DNA from: Acidobacteriota bacterium
GTDB lineage: Bacteria; Acidobacteriota; Thermoanaerobaculia; Gp7-AA8
Assembly (NCBI GenBank): GCA_021781455.1
Contig: JAJXWV010000064.1
Location: forward strand, 62,001-126,000
Direction: 5' to 3'
Length of the DNA stretch: 64,000 nucleotides
Part shown: positions 15,592 to 25,600 of the stretch, piece after piece
Layout: the number at the start of each line of letters is the position of its first letter
Position numbering within the stretch: the stretch's first letter is position 1
Notes under the pieces: model-generated
Seen by the model: only the letters and a program-made list of their open reading frames with translations
Database searches by the model: none
Told to the model about the DNA's origin: nothing
Translations under genes and position numbers: made by a program

Positions 15592-16554
15592 ATGGGATAC
15601 GCAACAGAGCATGACGTCCTGCTGATTGCAGGAAAGCAGGCCGGCTTCGGCGTCGTCGCCGCGGCCGGCCGTGTGGTGCCGATCGCGAAGGGCGGGCAGG
15701 GTCCGACTCACGACCGGAACAAGATCGCCAACGACGGCCGCTATCAGGACGGCCACCGCCGGCCGTTCGCGCTCGGCAACCACAAGTCGGGTGTCGACGA
15801 GCCGCTCGTCCCGAACCTCGACTACGTCGGTTATCCGCTCTACGGCTTCCTCGGCCAGTTCACCGACGCGGTGGCGGGGCCGCTGAACAGCCACGCCGGA
15901 ATCCTCGGGAAGAACATCATCTATTACACCCACGAGGAGAGCTACGGGAACGGCGACTTCTATCAGTACTTCGACAACGTTTATTCGGAGTACAGCTTCG
16001 AGTTCAGCAACGAGGGGATCTACAAACCCACGTTCAAGAGCGCGGGCTCGGGCAAGCTCGTCAAAGCCGTCGCGTCATTTGACGCCGCGGCGGACGAAGT
16101 CGCTGGCCGGCCGGTCGAGATGATCAACTGGGCTACGCTCATTGACGCCGAGGTCGAGGACGCCGGCGTCGTGTCCAAGCTCTCGTGCACGGCCAAACGC
16201 GAGATCATCGAAGTGCGCCCCTCGGGTGCGAACGGCCTCTGTAAAGCGCTGAAGGTCGGCGAGCTCACTGTCGACGGCACGATCACCATTCTCTTCACGA
16301 ATGACACGTACTGGGAGAAGGCGCGCAACGGAACGAAGATGAAGGTGAAGGCCACCGTCACGCGCGGAGAGGCGGCCGGGACCTACAGCATCGAGCACCT
16401 CTTCTCCGAGATGTTCCTCGTGCCAAGCGCACCCAAGAAGCAGAGCGGTCAGGTGGTCAGCCAGGACTTCACCTTCGAGTCCGACGTCGAGTCGGACGCG
16501 AATTCGCCGCTCAAGATCACGCTCATCAACGGCACCGTCACCCACAACGCGTAG
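15592..16554 (+). CDS. Tail tube protein
   Basis: This 320-residue protein opens the tail module, directly before the frameshifting chaperone pair, the usual place of the siphophage tail tube gene. It is rich in beta strands, including V-D-G-T-I-T-I-L-F-T-N-D-T-Y and the late D-F-T-F-E-S-D. Hexameric rings of such proteins stack on the tape measure to make the DNA conduit. No sheath gene is present, so the tail is non-contractile. Function is inferred from order and composition. Confidence 0.75.
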   Translation: MGYATEHDVLLIAGKQAGFGVVAAAGRVVPIAKGGQGPTHDRNKIANDGRYQDGHRRPFALGNHKSGVDEPLVPNLDYVGYPLYGFLGQFTDAVAGPLNSHAGILGKNIIYYTHEESYGNGDFYQYFDNVYSEYSFEFSNEGIYKPTFKSAGSGKLVKAVASFDAAADEVAGRPVEMINWATLIDAEVEDAGVVSKLSCTAKREIIEVRPSGANGLCKALKVGELTVDGTITILFTNDTYWEKARNGTKMKVKATVTRGEAAGTYSIEHLFSEMFLVPSAPKKQSGQVVSQDFTFESDVESDANSPLKITLINGTVTHNA

Positions 16555-16569
16555 GGAGGGGAGATCCCA

Positions 16570-17166
16570 ATGTCACTGATCACATCGACGAAGAACGGCG
16601 TTCCGCGTCCCGGTCCGGAGGGCGCGAATTTTTACGTCGTCCCGATGTCAGGTCCGGACCTCAAGAAGATCGCCCGCGCGATCACGAAGGTCGACTATCT
16701 GCGCGACGCCAAGGGCGCGATCATCTTCAACCAGCTCGGGGCGGCCGTGCCGCAGTTCGACATGGACGAGGACCGCATCGTCGCCGAGGCGCTCAAGCGC
16801 TGCCCGCGAATCGATCACGTGAAGGAGGGACAGCTCGACGGCGATGGGAACATCGTCGAAGAGACCCTCTTCATCGATCCGATGGCGACGGAGAAGGATC
16901 TGCCCGCGGGCACGATCATCGATCCTCAGCTCATCCGCGGCATCCTTGAGCTGCTCGTCAAGGTGGAGCGCGAGGTGCCGATCGCGCCGACCGCCGACGA
17001 TAAGCCGGCCGACGACAAGCCGGCCGCCGCCGAGCTCGCGGACGGCGAAACGCCGAAGCCGAAGACCCGGCCGGCCGCGGTCACGCAGCTCATCGCGGAG
17101 TGGCTCCTCGGCGAGTCCGCGGACCTCGGCCTCAAGCACCTGAAGGAGGCGCAAAAAAACTCATAG
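16570..17166 (+). CDS. Tail assembly chaperone, upstream frame (gpG-like)
   Basis: This 198-residue product in frame zero ends at TAG 17164-17166 just after a slippery site. It has an N-terminal mixed domain and a Pro/Asp/Lys-rich linker (about residues 138-158) before a short C-terminal helix. In long-tailed phages this protein, with its frameshifted longer form, coats the tape measure during tail assembly and is not part of the mature virion. It is expected to be the major product, the fusion being a minor fraction. Confidence 0.85.
   Translation: MSLITSTKNGVPRPGPEGANFYVVPMSGPDLKKIARAITKVDYLRDAKGAIIFNQLGAAVPQFDMDEDRIVAEALKRCPRIDHVKEGQLDGDGNIVEETLFIDPMATEKDLPAGTIIDPQLIRGILELLVKVEREVPIAPTADDKPADDKPAAAELADGETPKPKTRPAAVTQLIAEWLLGESADLGLKHLKEAQKNS
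17154..17160 (+). promoter_or_regulatory. Programmed -1 ribosomal frameshift site (A AAA AAC)
   Basis: In the upstream gene's frame the codons are CAA AAA AAC TCA TAG, so the heptamer A-AAA-AAC fits X-XXY-YYZ exactly. An internal Shine-Dalgarno-like A-A-G-G-A-G-G at 17143-17149 lies just upstream. A 10-bp stem (17189-17198 with 17204-17213, loop GAAAT) lies downstream, farther than the usual 5-8 bases. Shifting back one base bypasses the TAG and opens 134 more codons. Confidence 0.88.
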
Positions 17167-17564
17167 AGCACGCCGAATTTCAACTCGGGGAGGGGGCGGA
17201 AATCGCCTCCTCCGCAGCGTCCGCGGAACGGGCGCTCCGTGCGCGAGCTCATCACGAAGGTCGGGAGTACAAGCGGTTCGCGCCGCCGCCGCCAAGTGCG
17301 CCGGCGCTGCTGCCGGAGAACGAGGCGGCGTGGGAGCTCTTCGAGGCGTGTCAGTCGCAGGTGATCGTGGCGGGAATGGGCGGCGTCGTCGGGCTCTCGC
17401 ATGAATCGCTCCCCTGGAAGATGACGCTCCGCGGGTTCACGTCCGATGAGCAACTGGAGATCGAGGAGAAGTTCCGAATCATCGAAGCGGTGTTCGTGAA
17501 GAACTGCAACCGGCGCGCGGACGCAGCCGCGCGAGAGCATAAGACGAAGGGCAACCGTGGCTGA
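17160..17564 (+). CDS. Downstream frame of the tail assembly chaperone fusion (gpGT-like)
   Basis: This -1 frame segment has no convincing start of its own and should be made only as the C-terminal part of a fusion beginning at 16570, about 332 residues in total. It adds a charged Glu/Ala-rich stretch, a Pro-rich linker (P-P-P-P-S-A-P) and a helical domain with E-A-A-W-E-L-F-E-A-C and E-E-K-F-R-I-I-E-A-V. In lambda the T domain binds tail tube protein while G binds the tape measure. It overlaps the tape-measure start by eight bases. Confidence 0.85.
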   Translation, partial: LIEHAEFQLGEGAEIASSAASAERALRARAHHEGREYKRFAPPPPSAPALLPENEAAWELFEACQSQVIVAGMGGVVGLSHESLPWKMTLRGFTSDEQLEIEEKFRIIEAVFVKNCNRRADAAAREHKTKGNRG

Positions 17565-20500
17565 CTCCGAAAAAACCCTGCTCATCAAGCTCAAGATCGC
17601 GGCCGATGGCACGCCTCAGATCGCGGCCGTGGGCAAGGGTCTCAATGACGTCGCCGGGCATGCCAGCGGACTCGAATCGCGCATGGGCACGCTCGCGAAC
17701 GCGGTGCGCGCGTTCGTCGGCGCGTGGGCACTCAAGGAGATCGGCGGCGGCCTCTTCTCCTTGGTCCGAAGCGGCGTCGAATTCAACGCACAGATGGAGA
17801 CCAGCCGGCTCGGCATCGGCGCGCTCGTCGCCGGTCTCACTCAGATCACCGATTCGCAGAAGGGCGTGCTCACGGGACAGGACAAGTGGAACGCCGCCCT
17901 GTTGATCTCGACCGATCTGCAGAAGCGCGCCCGCGTCGCTGCGCTCGAAACGAAGGCCGAATACACCGACATCATCAAGCTCCTTCAGGTCGGCCTCGGA
18001 CCGATGCTCTCGGCTGGAATCAACGATCCTTCGAAGATCATCAAGTTCACACAGACGGTCGCGCAGACGGGCGGAGCACTCGGGATTCCGAGCGAGCAGA
18101 TGCCTTCCGAAATCCGGGCTCTCATGCGTGGCGAGAAGGGTCCCGACGCGCAGCTTTCGAACATCTTCCTGGGCGACATCACGCCGGCGAAATTCGCGCA
18201 GCTCAAAGAAGCCGGGAAGCTCTACGACTTCCTCATGGAGAAGATGGCCGCCTTCGCAAAGGCCGGCCAGGAGTCGCAGAACACGTTCGACACGGCGATG
18301 TCGAACCTGAAGGACGCGCTCCACCAGGCGCTCGGCGAAGGCACGCAGGGAACGACCTCGAAGTTCACGGCTGCGATCAAGGATCTCACCGCCTCGATCG
18401 TCACGTTCGACGCGCAGGGCAACGCGGTCTTCAATCCGCAGTTCGTCGCAACCGTTGAAGCCGTGGGCGAAGCGTTCGCGAAGACCGCTCGGTTCACGGC
18501 CGATCTCGCGATGTCGCTCCCCGAAGTCATCATTCAGATGCAAGCCGTCTGGCTGTCCATGAAGAAGGTCGCGGAGGCGTACAAGGAGTACGACCCGCAG
18601 AAGCACCCGCTTGCATTCGCCGCGGGCGGCGGTCTTGGTTCGCTCCTGGCCGGCTACTTCGGATCAGGCGCGATCCTGCGCGAGGGGCCGCTGACGCCAG
18701 ACGATTTCGTGAAGCAGCTCATGGCGGCGCAGACCTACTCGGCGCCGATCGGACCGCGCACGACGGGCGAGATGTATGACGCGGCGATCGGCCCGCAGTT
18801 CGATCCCGCCGTCGCGCGCCTGCGCGACCTCACGATGAGCGCGTTGGCGAAGCAGCAGAAGGAAACCAAGGACACGACGAAGCGGAAGATCGATTCGCTC
18901 CAGGCGGACTGGTCGCTGCTCTTCTCGAAGGAGGACCGCGACATCGCGGCTGCCGGCGACCCGCTCGCGGAGGCGCTCGCGAAGATCGAGGACGAGCGTG
19001 AACAGCGGCTGCAGAAGCTCAAAGAGCAGCAGACCGAATTCGGCAAGCTGATGAGCGCCGACTTCTTCAAAGACACGGAGAAGGACATCAAGGGGAAGGC
19101 CGACGAGAAGATCATGCAGGCCGAGTTCACCAGCGCCGCGAAGAAGGGAGCGGACTGGTCGGGGCCGTGGGCCAAGTGGACCGCCGACGCGCAGCAGGCG
19201 AAGGAGATCACGCTCTCGACGCAGCGCGAGATCGAGGACGGACGGATCGGTCTCATTCAGAACGGGCTCCAGCGCGAGCTCCAGCAGAAGCTCACGGCTC
19301 ACGCTCGCGAGCTTGAAGACGCGAAACAGAAGTACGGCCAGAACAGCGACGAGTACCGCGCCGCGGTCGATCGCCGGCAGCAGCTCGACGATCAGGCGGT
19401 CGACAGCTACTGGCACATGCTCGACGAGGAGACCGCCGGCACGACCGCGTGGGCTCGCAAGAACAAGGAGCTCATCGCCCAGCAATACGGCACGATCGAC
19501 GACATCCTGCGGCGCACGTTCCTCGACAGCCACAACGTGCTGGCCTCCGCGACGAACGATTTCCTCGACCAGCTCGCCTCTGGCCAGGCGGACCTCATCG
19601 GATCGCTCGAAGGTCTCGCCTCCGGCCTCGGAAAGGTGTGGACGAAGGCGCTCACCGACATCCTGATGAACGGCGGGAACGTCTGGAAGCAGCTAAAGGG
19701 GCTGTTCAGCTTCGATGACCAGGTCGACGAGCAGGGCAATAAAGACTATCTCGGCACGCTCACGAAAGGCGCCGGCATCGGTTCGATGGTGGGTGGCCTG
19801 TTTCAGACGCAGAACAATTACGCCTCGACGGGCGGCGCCATCGGTGGCGCGATCGGGGCAGGTATCGGCATGTACTTCGGCGGGCCCGGAGGCGCGGCGA
19901 TCGGAACGATGATCGGCTCCATGATCGGCACGGCGATCGGCGCCGCGATCAAGAAGAACGGGAACCACATCCAGGTGTCAATCACGAACGCGACGCTCGA
20001 CGCGCTTCAGGGATCGAACTGGTCCGACGTCTCGACCGGCGATCCCGGTCATGACCGGAAGCTCGACATGGGCAACGGCGCCTTTTTCCAGATCGAGCAG
20101 CAGGGCCTCAGCATGGAGGCGTTCAACGAGCTGCAGGTGCAGGTGCGCCGCAAGGTGCGCGAGGAGATGAAGGGCTGGCAGTCGATCCTCGATCTCTTCC
20201 CGCAGGAAGTGAAGGACGCTCTCAAGGACTGGAAGCCGACGCTCACGTTCTCCGGCGGTGTCGAGGGCGGCAACGAGATCGGCGACACGACCGGGCTGCA
20301 GCAGCTCAACGACTTCCTCAGCAACAAGCTCCCCAAGGCCACATTCAACGCTTACGAGGACGGGCTGAAGAAAGCGTTCGAGACGCTTGGCATGGGCAAG
20401 GAGCGCATCAAGGAGCTCTTCGCCCGCTGGGGTGAGCTGCAAGGCCAGGAGCTGCAGGACGCGGTCAAGGACTTCACCCTCACCATGCTCGAAGGCCGCA

Positions 20501-21582
20501 ACTGGCAGGACACCTTCACCGACAAGTCCGGCATGGGCGCGGGCTCGAAGGTGTGGGTCGAAGCGCAGAGACCGCATACAGTGATGACGCAGCTCGACGA
20601 CTACGTTTCGAAGATGGCGGTCACGACCGCCTCGATGTCGAAGCTCACCGACGTCGACGATCTGCTCGCGTCTCAGAAGACGTTGAACGGGCTCTCGCGC
20701 GATTACTACGGCTTCGCTCTACAGGCAGCCGAGCAGCTGATCGCGCAGTTCAAAGCGATGAGGTCGGGCAACGACTCACTCAAGGAGTCGATCGCCGTCT
20801 CGGGCATGGGCGACCAGGAGAAGCTCAACTTCTTCTACAAGCGCCTCGGCGAGATCCAGAGCCAGATGGCAGGGTCGACCGACCCGGCCGAGATCGCGTC
20901 CCTCAATTCCCAGATGCAGCAGTACGTGCAGGCCGCGCTCGGCATCGCGCCGGACAACGAAGAGAACCGCACGAAGCTGATGCAGATCATCGACTCGTTC
21001 AACGCTCTCCTCAGCGGACGGCAGGACACGATCGCCGAGGAGATGCAGAAGAGGGACGAGCAGGTCGCGAACCTCCTCGAACAGGCCGCCCAGGCACTGC
21101 TCAAGGCTGCCGGGGATCTCTCCGGAGGGAACAAGCCGCCTGAGACGCAGCCGCCTCCGGCCAACACCAAGCCCCCCAACGACGGCCCGCGGGTGCGAAT
21201 CCCCATTCTCAACGACGCCGCAACCGCCGAGGGTCTCGTGTCGGCGCCGAACAGCGAGCTCCTGGCCGCGCTGAAGCAGGCGGCCGACGACTCCCGCGTG
21301 AGCTCGATCGATGCAGCGCGCCAGATGCAGCTGGAGCTGACGACGAGGCTTCAGGCGATCACAGACGCAGAACACCAGGCCAAAGCGCAGGAAGCCTCAG
21401 CCTCGGCCGCGGGTATCGCCGACGCAGTCAGGGCAGCGCTCGCGGGAATGGAGATGACCGGAACGATGGGCGACGTCGCGGCCTCGATCGACACGACCGA
21501 CCTCCAGATCGCCGCGGCGAATTACACCGTCCGCTTCATTCAGCGCAATCCCGATTCGATCGCGTCGAGGACGAGGGGGTGA
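17557..21582 (+). CDS. Tape measure protein
   Basis: This is a 1341-residue protein starting at GTG 17557, the longest head/tail gene apart from the fibre. It is mostly helical, with an N-terminal tape-measure-like region (G-L-N-D-V-A-G-H-A-S-G-L-E) and a central hydrophobic Gly/Ala-rich stretch at about residues 740-800, a likely membrane-penetrating segment used during DNA entry. The C-terminal region has helices and a Pro-rich linker near residue 1195. At the usual ~1.5 angstrom per residue the tail would be roughly 200 nm; that figure is inference. Confidence 0.92.
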   Translation: MADSEKTLLIKLKIAADGTPQIAAVGKGLNDVAGHASGLESRMGTLANAVRAFVGAWALKEIGGGLFSLVRSGVEFNAQMETSRLGIGALVAGLTQITDSQKGVLTGQDKWNAALLISTDLQKRARVAALETKAEYTDIIKLLQVGLGPMLSAGINDPSKIIKFTQTVAQTGGALGIPSEQMPSEIRALMRGEKGPDAQLSNIFLGDITPAKFAQLKEAGKLYDFLMEKMAAFAKAGQESQNTFDTAMSNLKDALHQALGEGTQGTTSKFTAAIKDLTASIVTFDAQGNAVFNPQFVATVEAVGEAFAKTARFTADLAMSLPEVIIQMQAVWLSMKKVAEAYKEYDPQKHPLAFAAGGGLGSLLAGYFGSGAILREGPLTPDDFVKQLMAAQTYSAPIGPRTTGEMYDAAIGPQFDPAVARLRDLTMSALAKQQKETKDTTKRKIDSLQADWSLLFSKEDRDIAAAGDPLAEALAKIEDEREQRLQKLKEQQTEFGKLMSADFFKDTEKDIKGKADEKIMQAEFTSAAKKGADWSGPWAKWTADAQQAKEITLSTQREIEDGRIGLIQNGLQRELQQKLTAHARELEDAKQKYGQNSDEYRAAVDRRQQLDDQAVDSYWHMLDEETAGTTAWARKNKELIAQQYGTIDDILRRTFLDSHNVLASATNDFLDQLASGQADLIGSLEGLASGLGKVWTKALTDILMNGGNVWKQLKGLFSFDDQVDEQGNKDYLGTLTKGAGIGSMVGGLFQTQNNYASTGGAIGGAIGAGIGMYFGGPGGAAIGTMIGSMIGTAIGAAIKKNGNHIQVSITNATLDALQGSNWSDVSTGDPGHDRKLDMGNGAFFQIEQQGLSMEAFNELQVQVRRKVREEMKGWQSILDLFPQEVKDALKDWKPTLTFSGGVEGGNEIGDTTGLQQLNDFLSNKLPKATFNAYEDGLKKAFETLGMGKERIKELFARWGELQGQELQDAVKDFTLTMLEGRNWQDTFTDKSGMGAGSKVWVEAQRPHTVMTQLDDYVSKMAVTTASMSKLTDVDDLLASQKTLNGLSRDYYGFALQAAEQLIAQFKAMRSGNDSLKESIAVSGMGDQEKLNFFYKRLGEIQSQMAGSTDPAEIASLNSQMQQYVQAALGIAPDNEENRTKLMQIIDSFNALLSGRQDTIAEEMQKRDEQVANLLEQAAQALLKAAGDLSGGNKPPETQPPPANTKPPNDGPRVRIPILNDAATAEGLVSAPNSELLAALKQAADDSRVSSIDAARQMQLELTTRLQAITDAEHQAKAQEASASAAGIADAVRAALAGMEMTGTMGDVAASIDTTDLQIAAANYTVRFIQRNPDSIASRTRG

Positions 21583-21586
21583 TCCG

Positions 21587-22105
21587 GTGATCGTCAACAG
21601 GTCGAACTTCCTCGTCGAGATCGGCACGGCCGTTCCGCTGCGCTGGACCCGCTATCGCGGCTTCACGGCGGACGGCCGGCGCGGGCTCATCGTCGACGGC
21701 AACTACTACGCGGCCGTGAATGTCGTGATCCCGCAGATCGACCAGATGATGAATCCCTCGCCGCTACAGGTTGACCTCGTCATCGGCAACGCCCACGGCA
21801 TCGCGGACGATCTCGTCTTCGATGCAGCCAACGTTGGCGCGCCGGTCACGATCACGCGGCTCGTCTTTGCCGACACGCCATGGGAGGAGCATCTGCCGCC
21901 GGCGATCTCGAGCGCGGAGCTGTGGTTCGAGGGGCTGTACGGGCGGCGCAGCTTCAACGGCGCGAAGGTCTCGATCTCCTGCGACGCGAACCTCGGCCGG
22001 CGCGGGTCGTCGCCGCGGACCTCATCGCGCACGCTCATGACTGCGCACACTCCGCCGGAGCCGGGAGCGCGGCTCACAGTACGCGTCCTCGTGCAGGGAG
22101 GCTGA
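21587..22105 (+). CDS. Minor tail protein (tail tip region)
   Basis: This is a 172-residue beta-rich product from GTG 21587, immediately after the tape measure. It begins with N-R-S-N-F-L-V-E-I-G, contains strands around L-Q-V-D-L-V-I-G-N and ends in L-T-V-R-V-L-V-Q. In siphophages this slot holds distal-tail or tip-assembly proteins that join the tube to the baseplate. I do not recognise a specific family. Confidence 0.65.
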   Translation: MIVNRSNFLVEIGTAVPLRWTRYRGFTADGRRGLIVDGNYYAAVNVVIPQIDQMMNPSPLQVDLVIGNAHGIADDLVFDAANVGAPVTITRLVFADTPWEEHLPPAISSAELWFEGLYGRRSFNGAKVSISCDANLGRRGSSPRTSSRTLMTAHTPPEPGARLTVRVLVQGG

Positions 22106-22110
22106 TCCAC

Positions 22111-22668
22111 ATGCCGAACGTCTTTCCCGACATCTACCCTGCGGTCTGGGAGCCCTCCTGGGAGGCGTATCAGGAGCGCGACGAAGCGCGCGACGGCTTC
22201 CTTCAGCTCAACAGCTACGACCCGGTTGACCAGGTCTCCGCTCATGCTGGTTGGTCGACGCTTTCGCGCGCCGAGCGTGACCAGATCAAAGCGCACCGCG
22301 ACGCGAACAAGGATCGCTCGTTCACCCTGTTCGACTTTCATTCGGCGACGCCAGCAGCGGTCTACGTCGCGACGGGTAACGGGGTGGCGACCGCCTTCAC
22401 GCTGCCGGCGAAAGCGGTTGCCGGCCTGACTGTCACCGTGAACGGAGCTCCCGTTGCGGTCGTGCTCGCAGCGGGCGCGGGCACGGACGGCGCGGACAGG
22501 ATCACGTTCGCGGCGCCGCCGGCGGCAGGGGCGATCATCCGCTTCAGCGCCACCGAGGCGCGCATGCGGTACGAGCTGCTCTACAAGGTCGGCACCTTCG
22601 CCTGGCGGCACGTGGAGGCGGACATCTGGAGCATCGAGACCGACTTCATCCAGGAGGTCGCTGCCTGA
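22111..22668 (+). CDS. Tail tip protein, DUF2460-like
   Basis: This 185-residue protein lies 5 bases after the previous gene. It has F-T-L-F-D-F-H near residue 71 followed by A-T-G-N-G-V-A-T-A-F-T-L-P, a pattern common in DUF2460-type phage tail proteins in which a fibre-like strand region is inserted in the domain. The C-terminal part (Y-E-L-L-Y-K-V-G) is beta. Placement between minor tail protein and hub/fibre gene fits a tip component. Family call is moderate. Confidence 0.6.
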   Translation: MPNVFPDIYPAVWEPSWEAYQERDEARDGFLQLNSYDPVDQVSAHAGWSTLSRAERDQIKAHRDANKDRSFTLFDFHSATPAAVYVATGNGVATAFTLPAKAVAGLTVTVNGAPVAVVLAAGAGTDGADRITFAAPPAAGAIIRFSATEARMRYELLYKVGTFAWRHVEADIWSIETDFIQEVAA

Positions 22669-22669
22669 G

Positions 22670-25600
22670 ATGAGCCGGACTCGTGCAGTCGAGAAGCCCA
22701 TCGTCACACCGACGCAGAAGCTGCCGGACGCGCCGATCCTGCCGCCGCCTTCCATCGTCACGAAGCGCGTGACGCGATCCTTCGAAAACCGAGAGATCAC
22801 GCTCCCGAGCCCCGATGGTGTGCGCGCCTACGCATGCGGCGAGCAGTGGCTCGGAGGGAAAGTCCAGTACGTCTTCTATCCGGGGACCCTCGATGATCTC
22901 TGGTACGTCGTCGAACTGTGCGCCGGCGAGTGCGATGCCCTCCTCGACGTCTCGAACCCGGAACGCCCCGGCGTGATCGCGCACGCGGCGTGGTGGTGGT
23001 ATCCGGGCACCGACGCGGGCGCGGTCGACTCGCACCTTCAGGCCGTCGACGCGAGCTGGAGTGAAGCGTTCGCCGGAACGTGCTACGCCATCGTCCATCT
23101 GACGGAATTCAGCACGTACTGGCAGGGGCAGATCCCGAACTTCCTCTGGCACATGCGCACGCGCAAGGTCCTCTGCCCCGACACCGGCGTGCGCGCCTAC
23201 TCGACCAACGTCTGGGATCAGTGGTACGACTACGTGCGGTGGAGCGAGGGCAAGGCTCTCCCGCTCGCGCGCGTCGACGCCGCGGCCTTTGCCGCCGCGA
23301 AAGCCGCCGACGCCGCTGCCGGCCGCGACTGCGCGGTCCACATGCTGCTGCTCGACGCGACCGATCCCAGCGACGTGATCAGCTCGTTCACGCTCCTCGC
23401 CAGTGCCTGGTGGTTCTGGGACGACCTCGCAAACCGCTACACCGTCGTCCCTGATCGCGCCGGCGCGGCCGTCGCGGCCACCTACGACGATCACCACGGC
23501 CTGCGCGCCGCGTCTGTGAGTGGCGCCGGCCAGGACACCTTCGAGCGTCCTAACAAGGTCACCGTCTGGTGCACCGATCTCACGAACAAGCGCACGCTCA
23601 TCCCGATCTCCGTCCAGACGCACGCGGTCGACATCGGCTCTGCTGATCCGATCGAGGAAGAGCACCGGCTGCCGTGGCTCTACAGCCCGACGAGGGCGCG
23701 CTCGATCGCCATGTACATCCTGAATTCCTTCCAGTTCGATCTGCAGATTCAGGACGAGTGGAACGCGCTCACGGCCGCCCGGAGGTTGGGCGACGTCGTC
23801 ACGCTCAACATCCCTGCGCGCGCCCGCAGCTTCACCGGCCGCCTGATGCAGCGCTCGAGGCTGCCGAGCGGCACGTTCAAGGTCACGCTCCTCGAACACA
23901 ACGAGGCGAAGTTCAGCGACGCAGTCGTCGACATCCCCGCGAAGACTCCGTCGACCCGACCCGACCCGCCGATCTACACGACGACCGAGGACGCCGCGGC
24001 AGCCGCGCCCGTGCAGTCGGTCGTCGGCGCGATCGGCGATGTCACTCTGGCCGACATCCTCGGCGCCGGCGCGGAGTCAGCCGTCCACGCGGCGGGCACC
24101 TACGAGACGATCGTGCACGCGGCGGGCACCTACGAGACTGCGGTCCACGCCGCCGCTACCTATGCGGCGATTGCGAGCCCCGTGTTTACGGGCGTACCAG
24201 CGGCCCCCACGGCGGCGGGCGGCACAAATACGACGCAGATTGCCACTACAGCATTCGTGCATTCCGAGGCGCCTGGACTCGCACCCGTGCAGAGCGTGTT
24301 CGGTCGGACCGGTGCGGTCGTCCCGACAACTGGTGACTACGGCGTAGCACAGGTGACCGGCGCGGAATCGAGCGCTCACGCGGCGGCGACCTATGTGCCA
24401 CTGGCGCGATCGATCGCGACGACGGCGCCGCTCGCAGGCGGCGGCGATCTCACTGCGAATCGCACGCTGTCGATCGCAATCACACCAACGGCCAACGGCG
24501 GAGCGGTGGCGCTCCAAGCGACAACGCCCGGAACCCAACAGGTGGGAAGCCTCAACCTCTTGGGGTCGGGAGTGTTTGATGGATCGGTTCGCACGAGACA
24601 CACTTATGACGCCTACAGCCTAACAGGCGCTGTCACTGCGTTTTTCGACGCGAACGACGCAACCGCAGCGTCACGCCTCTATGTCGCGACGGCACACCCG
24701 CTGAATATCTACACCTCTGCGGCGCTCCGTATGGTCGTCCGTGCGACGGGCGAGGTGGGCATCGGCACGTCAACCGCGGCCGCAAAGCTCGCGATCAACG
24801 GCGGCCTGCACGTTGGCGGGGACTCCGACCCCGGCAACGACAATCTGCTTGCTGACGGCTGGGTCCGAACCTCAAGCTCGTTCTCGGCGGCGGGCGGCTT
24901 CGCCGCGCTCCCGCCCACCGACGCCGGACTCGTCTACCTGTACCGCACGAGCGGCGCGGGCACCACCTACCCGTTCAATGAAGCGGGCCACCTCGTGCTG
25001 CAATCGCGGAACGTGGACAGTCGTGGCGTGCTCTTCGTGACCGGTGCGACGTCCGCAGTCTCGGCCGTCGTGAACAACGTCGGCATCGGCGTGAAATGCA
25101 CTCCGTCCGCATTCCCACTCGAATCAGCAGGCCACGTCGGACCTAACGCGCAGACCACATATGATCTGGGCTCGCCGTACACCAAGTGGCGATCGCTCTT
25201 CGCGGCGGAGCTACAGGTCGAAACTCTCGTCGCGCAGAACACGATCGCCACAATCGGCGGGCGCATTCTCGTCGGGCCGACGACGAAGCTCACCGCGGAC
25301 GTCGCGGCGGCAGGCACCTCGATCACCGTCGAGAACAACGAGATGGCCGTGGGCGATCGGATCTATCTGGAGACGGCGCCCGGCGGAGTGCAGCAGACCG
25401 AGTACATGGCCGTGACGGCTGGGCCGACCGGCACCGGCCCCTACGTGTACACCGTCACGCGCAACCTCGACGGCACGGGCGCGAACGACTGGCAAGCCGG
25501 GGACGCCGTGTTCAACACCGGCGCGGCGGGCGACGGTTTCATCGACCTCTACTCCGTCCACGGCGTCAAAGGGGTGAGCGAATACGGCCCGACGATCGTG

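Noticed and set aside
22454-22669. Upstream extension of the fibre frame to 22454
   Set aside because: It overlaps the DUF2460-like gene out of frame and reads as Arg/Ser-rich shadow sequence; ATG 22670 directly after the previous stop is the natural start.
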